A DNA stretch of 64,000 nucleotides from Yersinia rohdei ATCC 43380 (lineage in GTDB: Bacteria > Pseudomonadota > Gammaproteobacteria > Enterobacterales > Enterobacteriaceae), in assembly GCF_000173775.1 (NCBI RefSeq), contig NZ_ACCD01000017.1, forward strand, positions 1 to 64,000. Reading direction: 5' to 3'. Position numbers and translations under genes: made by a program. The notes beneath the pieces were generated by a model. It searched no databases. It was not told the DNA's origin and worked only from the letters and a program-made list of their open reading frames with translations. The first letter of the stretch is position 1; each line of letters begins with the position of its first letter. Positions 62,347-64,000 of the stretch are shown piece by piece.

Positions 62347-63420
62347 ATGAATAAAAACCGGATATCTAAAATTATTATAGGGGCAATGGCTTTTATCGGG
62401 ACGGTAACTCTCATTCCCACTGCACTCGCCTGTACCAGAGCTGTTTATCTGGGGCCTGAAGATTTAGTAATAACCGCACGTTCAATGGATTGGAAAGAGG
62501 ATCTCCATTCAGATCTATGGCTATTCCCACGAGGAATGGAACGCAATGGTAATGCGGGGCCTAACTCCGTTGTTTGGACTTCAAAATATGGTAGCGTGAT
62601 CACCGCCGCTTATAATATTGCCTCCACCGATGGCATGAATGAGAAAGGGCTAGTCGTAAATATGTTGTGGCTGGCAGAGTCCCAATATCCTGAACCTAGC
62701 GCCGGGAAACCTAATATCTCGCTGGCGGCATGGGGCCAATATGTACTGGATAACTTTGCTAGTGTCGATGAAGCTGTTAATTACTTTAAAAATGAACCTA
62801 TCACCGTATTAACCAGTAAAGTCCCCGGCCAGGAAAGACTTGGTACCATTCATCTCAGCCTGTCTGATGCCAGCGGTGATAGCGCAGTCTTCGAGTATGT
62901 TGGGGGTAAACTTATTATCCACCACAGTCGTGAATATCAGGTTGTTACTAACTCACCGACCTATGATAAACAGCTAGCCATCAACTCGTATTGGGAAAGG
63001 ATTGGCGGTACGACCATGCTACCGGGCACGAATAGTTCCAGCGATCGTTTTGTGCGTGCACAGTTTTATATCAATGCTATTCCTAAATATACTGATAAGC
63101 AGCTTGCTACTGCGAGTGTCCTGAGTGTCATTCGCTCAGTCTCAGTTCCTTTTGGCATCAGCACGCCTGATGAACCGAATATTTCCTCAACTCGCTGGAG
63201 AACCCTCTCCGACCAGAAAAATAAAATTTATTATTTTGAGTCCACATTAATGCCAAATACTTTTTGGGTAGACTTTAATAAAGTTAATTTTTCAACAACC
63301 AGTGAGGTTAAAATACTGCAACTAAATACCCCACAAGCGGCTCATTATACTGGGGATGTTTCTTCTTATTTTAAGGCCGAGAAACCTTTTGTATTTGAAC
63401 CTGTGATACCAACAACATAA
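62347..63420 (+). CDS. periplasmic penicillin V acylase / choloylglycine hydrolase-family amidase
   Basis: 357 residues. The signal peptide is at 1-28 (IIGAMAFIGTVTLIPTALA) with cleavage before C29, which becomes the N-terminal nucleophile of an Ntn hydrolase. Spacing to R45 and D48 (CTRAVY...RSMDW) matches the Cys2-Arg18-Asp21 triad of the family, and an Asn follows in VTNSPTYDKQ near 202, with R near 240 (DRFVRA). Gram-negative relatives with a signal peptide act on penicillin V and on acyl-homoserine lactones; bile-salt hydrolysis is less likely. It is a single gene between two terminators. Confidence 0.88.
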   Translation: MNKNRISKIIIGAMAFIGTVTLIPTALACTRAVYLGPEDLVITARSMDWKEDLHSDLWLFPRGMERNGNAGPNSVVWTSKYGSVITAAYNIASTDGMNEKGLVVNMLWLAESQYPEPSAGKPNISLAAWGQYVLDNFASVDEAVNYFKNEPITVLTSKVPGQERLGTIHLSLSDASGDSAVFEYVGGKLIIHHSREYQVVTNSPTYDKQLAINSYWERIGGTTMLPGTNSSSDRFVRAQFYINAIPKYTDKQLATASVLSVIRSVSVPFGISTPDEPNISSTRWRTLSDQKNKIYYFESTLMPNTFWVDFNKVNFSTTSEVKILQLNTPQAAHYTGDVSSYFKAEKPFVFEPVIPTT

Positions 63421-63443
63421 GACTTCGTACAGAATTTTAAGAT

Positions 63444-63471
63444 AAAAAACGAGAGCCAGGGATAGCTCTCG
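63444..63471 (-). terminator. Rho-independent terminator behind the TolC-family gene
   Basis: Minus strand ACGAGAGC and GCTCTCGT form an 8-bp stem around an 8-nt loop, followed by TTTTTT. It begins 18 nt after the stop at 63489. Confidence 0.8.
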
Positions 63472-63488
63472 TCCCACCAAAATCACAT

Positions 63489-64000
63489 TCACTGCACGCT
63501 ATATTGTTGTTCTGCGCTGTTAGTCATTTTACCCATCACAAAGGCCAAATTAGCAGCAGCCACCAAAGAAGCGGCATGGGCATCCGTACTCATTTGTTGA
63601 GCATTTAATAAACCATTCGCCGCCTCGTTGGCGACCGTAATGGTGCCCACACCATTGCGATAAGATTCCAGCGCGCCGTCATAAGCAATAAACGAGGTTT
63701 TCACAAGATTAAGTGCCGCTTGATTGGATTCAAGTGCAGAGCGCAAGGTATCAGCCGCGACTACAATTTCACGAACAGCCAATTCCTGTGTTTTCTTAAA
63801 GCCCTCAGCGGCAGCGGCTGCGCGCGATTCTGCTTCTTTGACCCTTGCCGCTCGTATGCCTCCATCGTAAAGAGGCACACTAACGCCAAGTAAAATGTTA
63901 GAAGACGAAGTCTGCGGGCTAATACCAGGCAAGCCCTGAATATCAAAATGCCCATCTCCGCCGGCAACTGCCCCAGCCAAATAGACTTTCGGCAAGAAAT
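63489..64000 (-). CDS. TolC-family outer-membrane channel protein, C-terminal part (runs off right edge)
   Basis: About 170 residues of the C-terminal half; the frame is open to the window edge. The segments LLGVSVPLYDGGIRAARVKEAESRAAAAAEGF and LESYRNGVGTITVANEAANGLLNAQ are the second-repeat helices of outer-membrane efflux/secretion channels. It probably belongs to a tripartite efflux or type I secretion system whose other genes lie to the right. It is convergent with the amidase gene. Confidence 0.85.
   Translation of the reverse strand, partial: FLPKVYLAGAVAGGDGHFDIQGLPGISPQTSSSNILLGVSVPLYDGGIRAARVKEAESRAAAAAEGFKKTQELAVREIVVAADTLRSALESNQAALNLVKTSFIAYDGALESYRNGVGTITVANEAANGLLNAQQMSTDAHAASLVAAANLAFVMGKMTNSAEQQYSVQ

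Overview
The window looks like an enterobacterial chromosome, most probably Yersinia or a close relative. I judge this from the style of the protein families, two ERIC repeats, a divergent tctCBA/tctDE locus and the make-up of the type VI secretion cluster. No rRNA, tRNA, CRISPR array or complete insertion sequence was found. The species was not determined.

Layout. (1) 1-6505, minus strand: a two-partner secretion locus, a TpsB/FhaC-type transporter followed by the N-terminal ~1590 residues of a very large FhaB/CdiA-type exoprotein that runs off the left edge. (2) 6506-7625: a poor region with one doubtful small gene, a fragment of an NTF2-like gene and decayed DNA. (3) 7626-20800, minus strand: a 14-gene aromatic-ring degradation operon. 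It holds a Rieske oxygenase with ferredoxin and ferredoxin reductase, a dihydrodiol-type dehydrogenase, an extradiol (VOC) dioxygenase, cupin, alpha/beta hydrolase, divergent SDR, aspartate-dehydrogenase-like protein, aldehyde dehydrogenase, ThDP enzyme, MFS importer and an embedded IclR regulator. A sigma70-like promoter, an overlapping-palindrome operator at its head and a terminator at its end frame it. (4) 21177-51159, minus strand: a T6SS cluster with all 13 core genes (tssA-M) plus VasL, an OmpA-domain protein, PAAR and VgrG, a putative zinc-metallopeptidase effector with a lipoprotein immunity candidate, a 740-residue cargo candidate, and a SUMF1-like/LemA/TPM accessory set. (5) 51160-52010: a long AT-rich control region with an OmpR-like box and two RcsAB-like boxes upstream of tssB. 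(6) 52011-57180: the tctCBA tricarboxylate transporter and the divergent tctDE two-component system. (7) 57403-63420: a YagU-like membrane protein, a LacI regulator divergent from an intracellular clan GH-A glycosidase and a GPH symporter, then a periplasmic penicillin-V-acylase-like amidase. (8) 63489-64000: the C-terminal part of a TolC-family protein running off the right edge.

How the parts work together. The aromatic operon reads as import, ring dihydroxylation, rearomatisation, meta-cleavage, then hydrolysis, decarboxylation and oxidation; the substrate cannot be read from the sequence. In the T6SS cluster, tssB-tssC-tssK-tssL-ompA-hcp form the first block. It is closed by an ERIC element directly behind hcp and a UUCG-loop terminator, then come clpV, the effector/immunity pair, VgrG and its candidate cargo, the envelope accessory genes and the membrane/baseplate genes tssM-A-F-G-J-E-vasL.

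The observations most worth following are the HExxH effector/lipoprotein pair, the 740-residue VgrG-linked protein, the Rcs/OmpR-like sites before tssB, the unassigned ring-cleavage pathway with its operator and intra-operon ERIC, and a small tssE-side gene interrupted by a single amber codon.
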